Shown here piece by piece: positions 24,017 through 36,060 of a DNA stretch of 64,000 bases. The notes under the pieces were generated by a model. It was not told the DNA's origin. It ran no database searches and saw only the letters and a list, made by a program, of their open reading frames with translations. The translations under genes were made by a program, and so were the position numbers. Origin of the DNA: Nymphaea colorata (Eukaryota; Streptophyta; Magnoliopsida; Nymphaeales; Nymphaeaceae); the NCBI RefSeq assembly GCF_008831285.2, contig NC_045140.1:18226370-18290369 (forward strand), in the 5' to 3' direction. Position 1 is the first letter of the stretch. Each line of letters opens with the position of its first letter.

Positions 24017-26574
24017 ATGGCCGCTGAAGCCCCGCACGTACTCGCCGTCGACGACAGCCTCGTCGATCGGAAGGTCATAGAACGCCTCCTCAAGATATCC
24101 TCATGCAGAGGTGAATCCCGCCGGGAAATTGCTGTTTTCGCTTACTGCTGCTCTGCTTTTCCTTTTTCTTCCTCTGTTTTTCTGTTCCGTTTCGGTTTTG
24201 CTGAATTCGGGTTACGAAAAGGATTGCAGTGACCACGGTGGATAGCGGAAGGCGAGCTCTACAGTTCCTCGGCCTCGACGGCGAGCAGAAGCCCGTCGGA
24301 GTCGATGTGAGTTGCTTGCGCGGCAAAGTCTTTTTTTTTTTCTCCATTTGTGACGATCGACGGATTTCCTCCGGCGAATTTTTCTTGCTTTATGTACTGC
24401 GGCTTCTCTTCTTATTTCCCTTGTTTTTTTTCCGGAAGCTTCAGGGTCTGAAGGTGAATTTGATAATCACCGACTACTGCATGCCCGGCATGAACGGTTT
24501 TGAGCTGCTTAAAAAGATCAAGGTGCGGGCTTTCCCCTCTCCGTTTTCATTTTCCTCCGTGCTCTCTCCTTCACCGCCCGTCTTCTCTTCAAAACGACCG
24601 AAATCCATCCACATGGACAAATTCCTTTTGCGCATTGATCTCGTTTTTGAAGAATGGCGCGGGGTTTAAAAAATCGATTTCTCTCTTCCTTTATTTATTT
24701 TCCTCTTTTTTTCTTCTTTGCCTGCAGGAGTCTTCGACGTTCAGGGAAATTCCGGTGGTGATCATGTCGTCGGAAAACGTCGTCGCTAGAATAGACCGGT
24801 GAGCTAAAGTTAATTTCTATCGTTTTAAATTTGTTTCCTTTCCACTGCTTGTGATTTCAACGAGATGAAGCGCGGCACCGCGAAAACACCTGGCGGTTGA
24901 GTTTGGGGTTAAATCCCATTAGGGGCATTTCTGTCACTGAAACATTGCGGAAGGACGATGCATCATCCAACCTCGACATCGACATCGAGTGGCATTTTCG
25001 TCATATGGAAAATCGGAGGGCAGCCCCTACTGTACAGTATCAGATCCGGCCCTCCATTTATTTCTCCATCATTTTCTGGGCCTTTTCCTTTTGCCCCTTT
25101 GGCCGTCGCTGCCGGTTCGGCTCCGCTCTTGGCCGGGGATGCCATTGCCTGTACGACGGCATGGATGGCCTTGTTGACGAAAACGCCCCTCTCGATTCTC
25201 GACGTGTTCGTCTTCTGGACATTCCCGGCCTTCTTCGGTGTCCGTGGGGGTGGAATAGTCTTTCCAAAGGTTGTACGTGATATGGGAGAAGAGGAGAAAG
25301 GGTTTACTTACCGTCCTAGATCCGCTCTCTTTCTCATCTTGCGCAGTCTTTTAGAAGCGAGTTTCTTATTCGCCCTCTTGGCTTCTTTTTTATTACTTTG
25401 GTTTCGTCATTTTGGGGGAAAGATCTGTTTTGATTTTCGGACCCGGGATTCGCGCTTTGGGATCGGTGGGGTCTCTCATAGGTCAATACGCGATACTGTT
25501 TTCGGATCTCTCTGGGTATCAGAACCAGGAGGACCGTAATTTTCGGGGCGGAGCATGGTCTCGTCAAGCCAGACGGGGCGTGGATCTGCCTAGCGTGTCC
25601 GATTCTTAGCCTAGCGAAGAGCGGGAGGTGGACCACCAGTCGGGGTTTCGTTGTTTGGAATTTTCTGGGCAGCCGAAAACACATACAGATTGATTTAGAT
25701 TTTTTTTTGCATAAAATGTCGAGGAAGTATGCTGCCTACATTTCAAGTTGAAGGATTAAAAAATAAGAATCACGTGAAAATATCGCTTTAAAATAGGGAT
25801 ATGTTCAGAGACAGCAACGTTGCGGACCTCTCCTGAATGATCGGGATTTTCTAGCTACTGTAGCGACATCGTCACGTGACCGTGAAGGAAGAGGTTTTGT
25901 TTTTGTGGGGTTCAATGCGGTCATGGGATCGTTGCTTATTGGGGCTGGATTTGCATTGCTCGGGCCCTGTTCGGCTTGGACATGTACTGCGTTCTGGATA
26001 CGCTTATTCGTCTCGACTTGTCGGATCCTTCCTACGTTGGATCTGGAACTTGGAAGGGGCCGAACCATTTTCTGACTGGGAAGGAACCCCTGGGTTTCTA
26101 AACTTGGATCTGGAGCCATGGGATTCCATCCGACTGTTCGTCTGACTGGATTGCATGTGATTTCCCAGGTTGGTAAATTAAATCCTTTTTTCTGGTGTAA
26201 AAAACTGCAGGTGTTTGGAGGAAGGAGCCGAAGAGTTCATAATGAAGCCCGTCAAACTCTCGGATTTGAAGAGGCTAAAAGGTTACATAGCGAAGAAACA
26301 ACGGCGGGAAGAAAGTGGGGATATTGAAGGTAAACAAGCTCAATCTCGCAAGAGGCCACTGCCATTATCATCTCCGTCGTCGCCACCACCATCGTCAACC
26401 ACATCACCATCAACACCGCCACCACCACCAGTATCATCACCATCACCTTCATCGACGACATCGACATCATTCCAAGAGCATGATGCAACAACCCCAACAT
26501 CGCCATCATCATCACAACCTCCGAACAAAATGGCCAGACTAGACCCACAGTCGGTTAACACTTTGTTGGCTTAA
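24017..26574 (+). CDS. type-A response regulator (cytokinin primary-response ARR type), five exons
   Basis: Exons are 24017-24110, 24230-24306, 24445-24522, 24728-24798 and 26211-26574 (94, 77, 78, 71 and 364 nt), total 227 aa, all GT-AG with matching phases. The receiver domain spans about residues 7-135. It has the acidic pair Asp12-Asp13 (VLAVDDSLVDRK), the phospho-acceptor Asp67 (LIITDYCMPGMNGFELL), Ser97 (VIMSSEN) and Lys119 (EEFIMKPVKL). There is no Myb/GARP DNA-binding domain, so this is type A, the class whose members dampen cytokinin two-component signalling after phosphotransfer from histidine phosphotransfer proteins. The tail (about 150-207) is Ser/Pro/Thr-rich, partly from CCA/CAT-type triplets, like the longer ARR3/4/8/9-type members. 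Intron 4 is unusually long (about 1.4 kb) and GC-rich. The gene is complete and has no visible damage. Confidence 0.95.
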
Positions 26575-29500
26575 AAAGAGAGAGAGTTGTCCAAGGGTGG
26601 CATCGCAATGAACCCTAATTCTTTTGCAGCAAGGGGGGAAGGGTGAGTTGAGGAGGAGGAACATGGGGGAAGCATGTGCCCTTTCGGCCTGTTCTTTTTG
26701 TCCCCCCTTTCTTTTAGGTCATATTTTTGCAAAGTATACAAATCATGTAAAGCTCTGTTGATACGAAATGAATCAAAATCTTTTTCTCTTTTCTTTTCTT
26801 TTCTTTACCTTGTTCGCTTGCTTTCTCAATTTGGAACCCAACCCACATGAAGAGTAAAATAACTTTCTATTATTCTTTAACCATTGGGCATCTCCTTCTC
26901 TCTCTCTCTTATATATATATCTCTCTCTCTCTGTATAACTCTCACGCACGCACATATGTGTGCTTAGCCCTGGAACAACCAAACGACATTAAATAAAAAA
27001 CTGAAGTGTTCCACTTGTGCAATCTATATTTCAATTAAAAACCAGTAAGTCGCCCACTTTTTTAGGTTTAGATATGCTTTTTGAGCTACCAAAAAATGAA
27101 TGGCTTGTATAGCACCAATAATTTTGCTAAAAGATTAAGGCCTTTTATTTACCCAAGTTGAATCAAAGCTGCTGCATGTTATCACCATATTTAAATTAAC
27201 GAAGTCAAAACATCTTCAGGTCTCCACTATATATATATATATATATAAAGATAAAGTGAAAAGGGAAATCTGACTTTCCATTATTTTTAAGGTAGTATAT
27301 TTTGATGGTCAGGCAATTAAATTTGGTATGGGTTAACTGAAACAGCATGAATATATGTGTGTGTATGTGGTGTTCTTGTTGGAATATGCGAATCTGTTAA
27401 GCAGAAACTCCTTTGTTTTTCTTTTTGTTACTCATAAAAAGGCCTTGACAGGCCAGAAAATAAGGTTTTGAATCATGCCCATCGAGCAAAAGTTTCAACA
27501 GTTTAATACCTTCTGCGGCCACTGCGCTTACCAACCATTTTCCCCTTATGACAAAACTTTTTTCTCCTTGATTTTCTGAATTTGGTGGCCTTGGACACGA
27601 GATACACTAATCTCAGTATTGATTGGAAAAAGAAAAGGAAAATGGTAGCAAAAATTCTATTAATTAGAGACGGGAGTTAAGCAGTAGCGACGCGGGGCCA
27701 TCTCACCACCATGTCTGCAATTTTCTTTTTCTTGTTCCGCAACTTTTTCTGGGTGAGGTGACACCATTAAGAAGAACAAACTTTGGAACGTGCTCTCAAG
27801 TGCTTCCTATCATCCTTAAATATTGTTTAACTGTCATTGATGTCAAATACGTATTGAAAGGGGGGGACCTTTTTGATAGATACCCTTCGAAGATTTGAAC
27901 TTGGAAAACTTGGAGAAGTTCTTGGAATAAAGAAAGTACATAAAAATGCGTATGATCTGTGGACCTAAGATAAATTGCATCCAATTGGTAAATTAATGAG
28001 TCACCTTTTTACCGCGCAAGTTGGATCCAGGTCAATCCTTACTTTGAGTAGGATATTATAAGCATAATTGCCTTTTTCCAGGCCCATTTTTTTCTGAGAA
28101 TTGAATTGCCTTGCTTATAACATCACTTTTGTTGCACTTTCAAAATGTTAAAAAAAAAGTGAGAAGAAATGATGATCCACAAAACTTGTGCGGTTTGAAT
28201 GATTTTAGGGTGGTATTTGGCTAAGCAGCTGATCTACCTGATGCCCCATTGAAAGTTTTTTTACCATAAACATCCCCCTCAATTAGTAAAAAGTAATGTA
28301 CCTATAGCTCTTTATGTTCTTCCTTCTTTTTGTCTTTTCGACCCTTTTCTCATTGCCTCTTGCTAGAATAGAAGACAGCACCGGATCCTTTACTAATAGC
28401 CATGTGCCACAGATATCACTGTCAGCGAAGAAATTCATAAAAAAATTGCTCACTAAATCTACAATAGTTGTTAACCACGCCCAATGTTTAATTATCATGA
28501 ACCACTTCTTCCTTGGCAGTCAAGACCGACCATGGTTTAGAGTTAGGAGAACAAAACAGAAACCCACAAAATTTTTCGACAGATCACATTTTTTCCTTGA
28601 CACGGAAGATATAGAAAATTGACGATTGTGATGATGCCTGAAGGGAGTTTGAGTGAATTTTCATTTCATGTAGCCAAAGTTAACGAACATTTAATCTGAC
28701 GAAGACTTTGAAAAGCAAGTTTCTTATATATAGTTGTTTAGTAGTTGTCTGACCATGATCGATCATTAACTATGGTTCAGCTATTGTAATACCTTTAATT
28801 TCTCAAGGAAGAATCTATTTGCGTTGGCAGTATAAAAAGATAATCAAGGACCGGTTCATATATAACTTCATAGAACCACAGTAATGCAGGAACTATTCTG
28901 CAATTAGTTCCTAGTACCAAAGATCATGTTTCCCAAAGAAATATTAAAGACATTACTTTTGGGTCTCGTTGTATTGGGTGGACATCTAAGCATATTGAAT
29001 GTTCTTCTCTAAATATAATAACTGTATCTTGAGGCATTGAACCTTTCGGTGCGAAACTTTTGCTGTTCAACCGCTCTTGGGGCTCTGCGAGATGTTGGTA
29101 GCATCCCCAAGTGCTTCTGTTTTGTTGCAATTACCTCAAGGACGGCCATGGATGCTCTGACAGGCATCAAGCCCAAGTCTAAAAAAGGCCGATTTGAGGG
29201 ACAGAATCACTGGCCGATAAATGGGCACCTGTAAAAGGCTGCAGTTTTTGTGCCATCACTGCTTTGAACGTTGATGCTTCAGTTAATCACAACCACAAAT
29301 TCTTCTGTATTTTGATATGTCCTGATCTTTTGTAAATTTTCTGCAATTTATTTTCTGTGATTTAATGGCGTTGGTGTGCGATCAGTTTAGCACATTCATC
29401 TTTGGAACGACTAATGAGGATTACCAAATTAAGAGAAGTGCCATGTTCGATTTGAAAGCTGAGCATTACTTCCTGTTCTCTGTGGTTTCCAAATCGGAAA

Positions 29501-30904
29501 ATTTCCTTGAAAGATGCTGCAAGGAAAAAGTGACCTAGGCATGGAAGATCTTTTAAGATGCCTTCAGAACTTTTTCATAGATTATCATGACAATAACGTT
29601 TGGCTTTTCCTCCCTCCTTATTAACTCCATGTTGTAAACATCAATAATTGAAAAGCAAAGAAAATTGACCTCATGGCAGATTCTCAACAGTAGAAGTTGG
29701 GAGCAACTTTATGGGACTTAATTTATGTGTCGTTTCTTTATCATTCTTAATTATCCAACAATTTAGCATTATTAGCTGTGGGTACAATTTTTTTTCCCCA
29801 TTTGCTGATTTAGAATTTATTGATAAATTAATTTAACCTTTGCGATAATTACAATAAACCTTTGGTATGCCAGAACGAAATTTTACTGAAAGGAGTAGTA
29901 ATACATAAAAATATAGTGAAATAATTGAGTTACCAGATTCCCACTAGTCCAATGGGCATTTCTTTACAAGCAACGCGACGCTAAATTGGACAAGTTATCC
30001 GTACTTTATGTGAGCCAAAATATGGCCACTAAAGTTTACTTTTTGTCTTAAAAAAGTAGTCAGGAAGAGATGAAATAATTCGAATAGTAGTTATGAATTA
30101 GTACGAATTCCGTGCTTAACAGTGAATAATTTGAATGCTTATGGGCAGATGTTTGGTAGAAATATTCAAATGGGAGAAAAGAAAAGAGTACCACCATTGA
30201 TGAGGCAGAAAGCAAAGCAGAGAAAATAAAAAAACCATCAAGAACAATCAAGAACGAGTCATGAGCATGGTTGCTTAATTTGCCATGAATTAAAAGGGGG
30301 GACCTCTTCCACCAAGTTTTTCAACATCAATGCACGATCCAAGATTCGATGTACATAATGGACCACGGATTTTTTAAAACCCTCCAAAACAATCACATGA
30401 TTCAAAAGCAGCCAAGGTCAGAAGGATAGATTGGTAGCTAGATTTCATTCAATATTCAATACCAATTACCAAATTTGAGTTTAAATTTGGAAGTTTTGCT
30501 TGTAACATGTGTTAGGATATACAGCGAGCTCGACTCGCTTAGGCTCGCGTAAGTTCAGTCGTCCGAGCCAAGCTCGCACCGAGTCTAGCTCGCCTCGAAC
30601 TCGGCTCACAATTCATCTCATTAGCTTGGTCATCCATCCAAGCACTCAGCTTGAATCATGTTGTGTTGTTACTAATAGATGATCCTTTATTTCTTGGAAA
30701 ATAAAATGTGAATGCAAGCACATGAGACAGAGAGAGAGAGGTGCGGTCACTGGTCGGTGGTCCCTTTCTTTTGTGGTTGTTCGCATGCACTGTCCTTGTA
30801 AAGGAATAATCGGGTTTCAAAAGAGCAGGTGTGAAAGATTTTTCGTATCACAGTGGGACCTCACTGTCTCCATAAACTGCTTCTCCCACAGTTGCCCGCA
30901 TTTA
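26575..30904. other. intergenic, no gene supported
   Basis: The first roughly 200 bp are the 3' UTR of the response regulator. After that the DNA is AT-rich with CT/TA microsatellite patches near 26897-26932 and 27228-27247. A mid-GC patch at 28930-29230 has short ORFs on both strands that I could not assign. Confidence 0.45.
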
Positions 30905-31087
30905 ATGACTCCCCATCAAATCCTTCACTTCTTTCTTCTTCTTCTTCTTCTTCTTGCAACTTGCGTCTCTTGTGAAGTTTCACAATCCATTGTCAACACC
31001 TCTTTTGGAACAATATTAAATTCTCTTGCCGATGGAACTTCATGTCCACACACACATCCGGACTGTGCGCGAACTATTGACGTATAA
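30905..31087 (+). CDS. possible small secreted peptide, 60 aa, unknown family
   Basis: The ATG at 30905 opens a 60-residue ORF starting MTPHQILHFFLLLLLLLATC. It has a strong hydrophobic N-terminus with a plausible cleavage near CVSC-EVS, then a short tail with three cysteines (ADGTSCPHTHPDCARTIDV region). The Leu run comes from a CTT microsatellite, which can create signal-like ORFs by chance. The frame is open upstream of this ATG as well. No family recognised, no intron and no convincing TATA. It may be a real peptide gene, the first exon of a larger gene, or an accident. Confidence 0.25.
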   Translation: MTPHQILHFFLLLLLLLATCVSCEVSQSIVNTSFGTILNSLADGTSCPHTHPDCARTIDV

Positions 31088-32068
31088 ATGCTATTTATAA
31101 GTCTGCATGAGATAGATCGGGCATCTACTTTTTCTTGTTGCAGTCGTCTCCTGTCAAGTAAAATCCAGAGTTGTTTCCACCTGCGCTTTTGATCCACCCA
31201 AACTCTGGATTTTGTTGCTTTTTGAGATTGGTCGTCTGTTTCTGCTTTTTCCCTTTTCTTATCTCTAAATTTCTTTGGGTGGTATTTCATTCTTCAACAT
31301 AATAAGTATGCAGGCAACAGATATGCACCGGAAATGTAATGTATACATCAGAAAACAAAAAAAAAGAATCGGAATATTTTAGGGATTTTTCAAAAAGAAA
31401 TGCCAACTTTTAATATTTTTACTAATTTTTTTGTCCGGGCTTCCAGTTTTTTTTACTGATTAGGGGTATTTTGGTCATTACACACCCATTTGATTCATGC
31501 ATTGAACGGTGCATATAACAACCTTAGGTCCACCTTTGTTTAGTGGTCGATATAATTTGCTACTGGATGAAACCGCCCTTAGGCAAGACTCACTTCATAG
31601 ATCGCGTGACAATATAAAACCTTGAGGCTTTTAACTAGATTTGCTTAGATCAAAACTGGGAGCATGTGGTAACATCTAATTTCCTTCATACGGTAGAAAA
31701 GAGCCCTTTAACATGTAAAAGATTTGGTTGGCGAACCTCATCAAGTTACAATGACATAAATATATGACCGTAGCACAAATAGTTGGTGCCAGACACCTTT
31801 CCTGTCTAAAATGTGCTGGTAAACCTAATAAAGAGGATTAAATTCTTCACCTTGTTAGGTAAATCGCGTCTCCTTCTTGTTAAACTGCAGAAAGGCTGCA
31901 ATTCTCACGATGACGAGAACTAAACCGAAAGGTTTTCATCGTGCATCTAAACTGCAAATTGTACTCCTCGAGACCTTGGTTCCTGCGCTTCCACTTTTTC
32001 CTTTCTTTATGTTTTTTGTGTTTCATTTTTCAAGTTAAGCTACAAATCCTTGCATTTGTTGGTTGCAG
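31088..32068. other. no gene supported
   Basis: AT-rich DNA. It would contain earlier exons of the unit at 32069 if these exist, but I found none that is convincing. Confidence 0.35.
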
Positions 32069-32338
32069 AAATTATTCTTTACTCTATTTGGGTCAACCAA
32101 AAGTTTGGAAAGTGGTTGAAGCCTCACTTCAAGAGATAAAGCAGAGGTCTCTTATGGAAAAAGGAGTGGGTAAGCCTCATAAAGAGAATTGAATGGTTGG
32201 TTTACTTGTTAGAATAAGGTAAATGGGTGTTTTTTTTTTTTCAACTTGTTGGAGGTTGCAGCTAACATGTATATGGATATGGAAGCTCGCTTTGACAAAA
32301 CAGAGGGTGATCACACAAGATCTTCTTTGCCAAGTTGA
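32069..32338 (+). CDS. two 3'-terminal exons of an unrecognised gene or gene fragment
   Basis: An acceptor (TTGGTTGCAG, ending 32068) is followed by a 101-nt exon, 32069-32169, reading NYSLLYLGQPKVWKVVEASL and then QEIKQRSLMEKGV. It ends at a good donor (G/GTAAG). A 92-bp U-rich intron (32170-32261) ends GGTTGCAG. The next exon, 32262-32338, keeps phase through a split Ala codon and reads NMYMDMEARFDKTEGDHTRS to a stop at 32336. The charged, probably helical composition, the in-phase splice and the plant-like short intron argue for a real or recently real gene. I do not recognise the family, and no upstream exon or start was found, so a truncated duplicate is equally possible. Confidence 0.4.
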
Positions 32339-35300
32339 TGCATTCATGTGTCAACTTGACATGATGTTGATGGCTTATGTCAAACTTTTCTGGATTCTAT
32401 GTATTCTCAGCATAGAGGTAGTGGAGGCGCCTTTTGCTAAGCAAGATTTGTATGGTAAAATAAAGAAGTGAATCAGTGAAGATATTCTGCTTCAAGAAGC
32501 ATGCAACTGATCATACATAAGCAAGGGCAGACATTATTTCATGCAAGGTCAGGCTCGGGACCCAATAAGGAAGTACTCTAGGACTTAGCTGGCCTATATA
32601 GTTTATTATTTGGATTGCCCTAGTTTGGGTCCCAACTGGGTCCAAGCCAAGTGCAGGCAGGCTAGCTACTGGGGTCTATTATAAAAGGTTTATAGACCCT
32701 GGCTAGTGAATAAACTAATGGCGGGAATGATTGATAAAAGGGTTCGGGATAGTGGACATGGCCTCGTTCATTGCAACAATTAATATATGCTATTCACATC
32801 AAACCATGGAATTCGGCGGCCTTTACTAAACTTTACACTAAAAGAATCCGTCTTTTTGAATTTTTCAACATTACAGAAAGCTAGTCAGGACTAACAACTA
32901 CTGAGAAATTTAAAAGAGAAAAGAAACCAGCATAAAGTACAATGATTGAATGGTTCAATTAGATAAATGGAGCCTCATGCTGACTCAAATCAATCTATTG
33001 ATTCCGTTTCGGTACCCATTAACCTTATAGTATTCAATTGTTAACTACCACTCACACGGTATCTTATGGAATGCCAGACTGTTATTAAAATCGGCCTGAA
33101 TCCATGAATTCAAGTCAAATTGGTGGCAAATCGGCATGAATCATCTGCATCTATGTTAGTTTGAAGATGGAAAATTAACTACGTTTTGTGCAATCAATAT
33201 CACTTACCCTCTATGTGTCATTATTATTACCTGTATGGTATTGATTGGGTCATGTAATCTGGTCTACAAAAATTTTAATTTCATACGAAATTCAGATTCA
33301 CCAACGCTTCGAATGGGCATTATTTCACCAGATGTAGTTTGGGTATAGTCCACGCAATGCTTTTGTTAGCCATCATGCCAGATCCAGTATCAGTTGCTTT
33401 CGATTCGGATCTGGATGAGTCAAGTGAAGTTCCAACATGGGAACTAGTATTGGTTTGATTGCCAATACGGCATCCCCCGGCCTTGACTGCCTTATTTTTC
33501 ATTTTTTTCAATTAAAAGATAACTTAAAGTATTTAAATCTAGCTTAATGACCATAAATTTCGTAATACTACTGGCTTTACTTTCTTATGTTTTTCTCAAA
33601 GTCAATCACTTTATTAACAATATTTTTTTAAAAAAATAAAATAGGGAGCCTTCTCACAGGAGCTTCTCATTGGCAATCACTTTATTAACAAGCATCAAGA
33701 TCCTTTGATTCATAGAATTTTATTTATTAATTGTCATTTTAATTTGATAAACCTGTAGAGTGGACTTGAATCAGTCGCTCAGCAAGTGAAAAGCCGTAAC
33801 TAGATCTGCCCGGATGAGGAAGGGAAGACTTGACCGAGGAAATAGAACCATGTGCATGTCAGCAATATTTCTAATTGATTTTGCGACTTGATCGATTCAT
33901 TAGTTAGTTAATACAATTTTGTTCGAGTCATATATTTGTGTTTTTATATGCAGAAATGCAGCAGAACGTTTCAAATGCATACATGTTTGTTCAATATAAC
34001 ATTAATCTGCAATAAAGTAATTACATTTAAATTTCAAAATTTTTGTATTAAAAAAACTATGTACTTGTATAGCTTATCTTAATTAATAGACAGGACGAGG
34101 AAGCTTGGCTTACCTCTGTAACTGATCGAGTCGTAGACCTGCTATCAAGTATCCAAGGGTGCTGGAGTCGGGATTATTTTTCTTGAGGGAGCCAATCATA
34201 ACAAACAACGTGACTAAAGAAATTTATATTTTATTGTTTAAATGACATAAAGTGAACAAGTTCATTGTTTAACTCAGCATGTTTCAAGTCAATTTTTTTT
34301 TTTTCAGATTAGGAATCTAGACAAATAATTACCTGTATAATGGAATGGTTTGACGCAAACAATGGCTGTGATCAGAATTTTATATTTTCAAATCCAAGTA
34401 AAACGTGATAAATTGTAAGACTGGCATGAGTAATCCAATATTTGAATTTTCTGTATATGCTCATACAACATTCGTGTATTTACTCTCCCCAGGAGCACGC
34501 GTTATCTTGTAGTAAACATCATTGACATGAGAAAAATTCTATCAAAACCATGTTTCCAACCACCCAACATTTCAGAAGAAAAACTAGTTATAAAATAGAA
34601 GTCAAAGGAAATGAAAGGTGTTTTGTTAATAAATGGTAAATAGATTCCAAAAATCATCAAGTTCTGCATCTTATTTGTTATTCACTGATTATTGTTAGAT
34701 AGATCAATCATGCAAGCTCGATATTGAACGAAGCTTCCCTACATAACCCGATACCCGTCTTTCTTGCATCATTTTGGTCCTTGTTACAATACTTATGTTT
34801 AACAGCATTTCTCCAACCATAAATTCCTCAGAAAAAAATGAATAAATTAATAAAACTGAAAAACGAAGAAGAAGAGGAAGAGGATTTCAAAAGCCCATTT
34901 CTTACTTTCGTTTTAATTTGTTATCACTAACCTTTTTAAGCGGGGCGGAGGGTCATAACATTGGTGAAACATTGATACAAGAACTCTGTCAAGTAATTGG
35001 AACACTCAAAAGAGTGTTTCATTAACCTACACTGAAAATTAGTGCAGGTTTATGAAACATTAATTCCAGTATTTCATAAATCTACCCTAAAATTTCGGAC
35101 ATTTTTATAAAATATTTACTTAGTATTCCAGCTACCAAACCACCTGATAATGGAATTAGCTTTGGTTAGACCATAAGATGGTAATAATTTTTCTCGTCTC
35201 TGTTAGAAAGAACCACCGACTCCCCTTTAGATCTCATATGGGAAACCATATTCGACTCTAATTTTCATTCGAATTCATAAAAGGTTCTCGTAGAGAAGAA

Positions 35301-35700
35301 GAGGGTGCTAAAAATGCACGGATGAAATGGCTTCACAAAGATGATTGGTAAAACTGCTGAGAAGAAGGACTCTAATCTCCCTAAAAATTGAAATGAGAAT
35401 TTTCAAAGGTAGAAGGCAGAACCTGGTCAGCGGTGCCATGAAAGAGCCGGTACTACCAACAAAACTATGAGGCCTGGATTTGCCTCATTTGTCAATGACC
35501 TTTAGTTTGAGGCATGGATTAGCTTCATTTGTTATTGATCTTTTTGTTTTTGGTGGGTCTATTTTTTGGGAATACCTTTCTGTTTTTTCCTTAGGGTTGA
35601 GCTTGAGATGAGTATTTATGCGGTTGAGGTTCTCAACTTGCACCAATCCCCGACTCTTATTAACTAGAGTGTGTTAATCTGATATTCAGGTGAACAAAAT
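32339..35700. other. intergenic, AT-rich, no gene seen
   Basis: Only short unrecognised ORFs, including a 63-codon minus-strand ORF at 33320-33511 with no domain I know. Long poly-A/T tracts are common. Confidence 0.5.
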
Positions 35701-35879
35701 TGTGCTTCAAGAGGGTGAGGACTAGCTTATTGTGGAAGGTGCTGGGACTAGAAATGTGGGCAGGAAGGAGGGATGGCAGATTGTAAGATCAAGATCAGAG
35801 ATGGGTCCTTGGTTGAGATCGTGTGGGGTATACAGAGAGTTCTTACATCTGCTAGCTGGTCCGACTAGTCAACCGGGCA

Positions 35880-36060
35880 AGGTTGCAACACTTAGGATAC
35901 CATGGCGAGCTGTTCTCTGTGTGGCAAGGAAGCGGAAACTCAACCTCACCTGTTATTTAAATGGATTAATCTTCAAGAATATGGCAGTGTGCAGTTTCAA
36001 AAATTTCCCAAACGCAGAAGCCCGTTCTGTGTTCTAGTTGATCGGTTGGCATGCTGGTTT
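35880..36060 (+). mobile_element. LINE remnant: RT-associated zinc-binding (zf-RVT) piece
   Basis: The reading NT*DTMASCSLCGKEAETQPH followed by LLFKW matches the zf-RVT module found C-terminal to plant LINE reverse transcriptases (family: L.T.D.L......C.LC....ET..HLFF.C). A stop codon interrupts the start of the match, and the last Cys is replaced by Trp. The surrounding 35700-36350 is moderately GC-rich and may be more of the same element. Confidence 0.5.

Noticed and set aside
24958-25539. 193-codon plus-strand ORF
   Set aside because: It lies wholly inside intron 4 of the response regulator, in GC-rich DNA; its composition is noise-like and no domain is seen.
28924-29234. Overlapping ORFs on both strands near 29 kb
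   Set aside because: They gave a slight impression of transposon coding sequence, but no reverse transcriptase, gag or transposase motif could be identified.
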